Below, piece after piece: positions 61,563 through 64,000 of a stretch of 64,000 bases of DNA (within the stretch, counting starts at the first letter, position 1; each line of letters begins with the position of its first letter). Source of the stretch: Homalodisca vitripennis (lineage: Eukaryota > Arthropoda > Insecta > Hemiptera > Cicadellidae); NCBI RefSeq assembly GCF_021130785.1, contig NC_060212.1, positions 146,717,501 through 146,781,500 of the forward strand, read 5' to 3'. The position numbers and the translations under genes are program-made. Below the pieces are notes generated by a model. That model was given only the letters and a program-made list of their open reading frames with translations. It ran no database searches and was not told the origin of the DNA.

Positions 61563-62780
61563 GGCAAAATAAGGATGCAACCTCGGAATGAAAGATAATA
61601 AGCTAAAAATTTGCATACGTCTTTATTTTGATGGTATAAAGCTTACCTCAAAAGTCTCATATAATCACATGTACGCGTCTTTAGATATTTAAGGTCAAAG
61701 TTCACGAAAATCAGTTTTTTGAAAATATCTCGTTTCCCTTACGCTAAACGACTTTGATAACATACCGATAACAATTTATTTTATCCCTTAGTTGAAAACG
61801 ACATCTTAGCATTAACAGACGTACGATTTTGAGTGTATCTTTTAATTGCAATGGCTGATTGTTTTTTTTTTATTTGTAGTAAATTAATATCAGAAAATGC
61901 TTCTGTGATCGGTATAGAAATACTAACACAGAGAAATACCCTACCATTCCCATCATCAAGTAAATATCTCACCACCACTACTGTACTTATACATAGAAAT
62001 TCCAAACTCACTCGTTACGGTGTGTAGAAAGTCAACAAACAAAAAAAACCGGTCAACAATGGAACATCTGCTACTAACTCAGTAAAATAAGGCAAAATAA
62101 GGATGCAAACTGTTCTGTTACAGAATCTGATACAGCTTCGCAGAAACAGCAAACGTCGTACAAGAGATTTGTATTTCGAGATATAATATTCATAGTAATA
62201 TAGTAACATGGACGAATAGTATTTCTTTTAATATTGTATGTTTTGGTAAAAATAAAATAAGTATTATTTAGAGAATATATAATTTATAATTAATATCTAT
62301 AAATATGGTATATTAAATAATACATAATAATAAAAAATTTAATAATAATGATAATAATGCTAACAATAATAATAGTATTAAGTAATAATAATAATAGTAA
62401 GTGAATAATTAACAATATAAATAATTTATTTATTGTATTCTAATGGCTGACCTCGCATTATCGTATATACAGGTAAACGGTCCCCTACTCTTTGCGCTGT
62501 ATCTCAAAAAGGGTTGGACGTACATAAAATTAGTACAGACAAAAGTTGAAGAGAATTTTTCGCTCTACAGTTTCTCTAACCACCTCCAAAGTCATTTAGC
62601 GTAAGGGAAACGAGATATTTTAAAAAAACTGATTTTCGTGAACTTTGACCTTAAATATCTAAAGACGCGTACACGTGATTATATGAGACTTTTGAGGTAA
62701 GTTTTATACCATCAAAATAAAGACGTATGCAAATTTTTAGCTTATTATCTTTCATTCCGAGGTTGCATCCTTATTTTACC
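61563..62780. mobile_element. Unclassified element with 194-bp inverted repeats
   Basis: 61563-61756 is the reverse complement of 62587-62780 with only a few mismatches (outer end GGcAAAATAAGGATGCAACC, inner end ..CGCTAAAcGACTTTG). The 830-bp interior has no protein I recognise. It contains ATT/AAT-rich simple sequence at 62328-62412 and a perfect 34-bp copy of the left junction (61547-61580) at 62075-62108. No target duplication was evident, so neither superfamily nor exact ends are certain. Confidence 0.8.
62328..62412. repeat. AAT/ATA-rich simple repeat
   Basis: Imperfect trinucleotide run (AATAATAATGATAATAATGC... TAATAATAATAATAG) inside the long-inverted-repeat element. Confidence 0.8.
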
Positions 62781-64000
62781 GGACTAATTGATGATTACAG
62801 ATTGAAGTATATGAAACAGAATTATTCCATATATGGTTACAATGAGAGAAAATGGTCCACACATTTTTTGCATATCTGTAGACAACGGAGATGAGTGACT
62901 TTGCCTCCTTACTGGACAATAATCAACAGCTATGACTTTTTTTATTGAAACCTTTCAAGAGAGGAAACATAAGATAGATTGGTGTTTATAAAATGAGTGA
63001 AATATCACCCGAGTCACATTACCGTTATTATTACAACTTTTATGAACGTTAAGAATAGTACTTTCCAGTTTGGTCAGGTAAGACATTTTTTTTTTTTTAA
63101 TCAACTACAAAGTTATTGAATAAACCATTCGGACATAATTTAACAAAAATGAACATACCACATAGTGTAATACTACCAGCACATTAAAGACATATTGTCT
63201 TAACAGTGGAATACTAACTAGCATTTGGAGGAGGGTACCACACTAGTGCTTCATCCATTATTACGACTAAGTCTGATAGTTTTTAACGCAATCTTTCTAT
63301 ATATGCATTCATATTTTCAAGAAGCAAGACTATATATAACGGTTCTTGTATAATCCCTTAATTACAATGGTGGGGTTTTATGACCCCAGTCAATTTCTTC
63401 ACTTTAATACATCACAACAGTATGAGCCATAAAAGTGTGAAAATTGTGTAATCTATTATCTTTTTAGATTACATTGGAAGGTGCCTTGCTCACACCACTG
63501 TGGTTTCTTAACTAGAATCTGTTGGGGTCATCAATGGTAATTAAGCTTCTATTCTGTTTATACTTGTTTTTTTATTTCAGTCTGGATTTTTAAGAAAACA
63601 CCAAATTAATTGTTTGCTGAAAACACAGAGTAGAAGAAAACACTTTAAGAAGTAAGCCCAGTAAATTAGACAGACAATTAAAACCTATCAGATATAGTTA
63701 TTTGATTTTTGTGATGCTCTTTTTGGACAAAGTGAGCATAAAACTAATAATGATTTAAGTTGACATAATTTGGACTTTCTCCTTTTTTCTGGTGAAGAAT
63801 ATGAACTTCAAGAACTACCTTAACCAGTACCATACACTTGTGCACCTGAAAATTTCCTTGCCTGGAGAAACCAAATAATTGATCAAATATAAAATAACCC
63901 CTTTTTAAGTGGAGTAAACTGCCTACACCAGCTGGTTGTGTGGGAAGTGACAATTTAGTTAAAAAGTTTCCAGTTCTAAAAGAACAAGCTAAGTAAGATA
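62781..64000. other. No recognisable gene; weak TTAA-flanked candidate
   Basis: No supported frame. A 179-bp unit at 63362-63540 is flanked by TTAA (63358-63361, 63541-63544). Its ends (TTACAATGG... and complement TTACCATTG...) are only loosely inverted, with ATGACCCC shared inside. It may be a small piggyBac-type derivative. Confidence 0.35.

Noticed and set aside
63362..63540. Small TTAA-flanked unit as a MITE
   Set aside because: The terminal inverted repeat is too imperfect and TTAA is common in AT-rich DNA; kept only as a weak note.

Overview
This is a 64-kb stretch of an AT-rich, intron-bearing animal nuclear genome, almost certainly an insect. The cofilin and DNAJB11 exons translate to proteins very close to the Drosophila twinstar and shriveled products. 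The dense load of piggyBac, PIF/Harbinger, mariner-like, jockey-like and gypsy-like elements fits a large hemipteran-type genome, but the order is an inference.

Host genes are few and all lie on the minus strand. (1) A DNAJB11/ERdj3 co-chaperone gene occupies 13623-22512 in four recognisable coding exons (J domain, cysteine motif, C-terminal substrate domain, terminal exon). The signal-peptide exon was not found. (2) An intronless 147-residue ubiquitin-conjugating enzyme of the UBE2D/effete type lies at 24145-24588. It sits between two perfect 56-bp direct repeats and is probably a retrocopy. (3) A cofilin/ADF (twinstar-type) gene occupies 50430-56368 in four coding exons. Together with an ATG-only first exon that I could not place, these give the expected 148 residues.

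Everything else that can be read is mobile DNA, often nested. From left to right: a possible LINE tail (about 460-483); a minus-strand gypsy-type LTR retrotransposon (3287-11436) with a complete but broken piggyBac element (4559-7425) inside its integrase; a mariner C-terminal scrap; a tRNA-derived SINE with an 11-bp target duplication (12277-12439); a Tc1/mariner-superfamily element with 451-bp inverted repeats (16713-19101) and a decayed relative (19186 onward), both in the large DNAJB11 intron; a 66-bp minisatellite and two LINE tails (26832-28580); an ISXO2/Merlin-like transposase fragment split by a TTAA-flanked element (29705-31157); a second SINE copy (32616-32780); two jockey-like LINEs on the minus strand with gypsy and mariner fragments between them (33294-40505); and a PIF/Harbinger element (42037-49010) carrying a transposase and an antisense MADF-BESS accessory gene with interleaved exons, itself invaded by another piggyBac element (45419-48323). 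Further right are a second mariner-like element in a cofilin intron (51714-53071), a deletion derivative of a third piggyBac family (57704-58697) and an unclassified element with 194-bp inverted repeats (61563-62780).

Most transposase frames are broken by single-base shifts, several of them at homopolymers. Some of the decay may therefore be sequencing or assembly indels. No structural RNA gene, CRISPR array or prokaryotic feature was seen. Exon boundaries were set by hand from splice-site consensus, reading phase and family similarity; no database search was possible.
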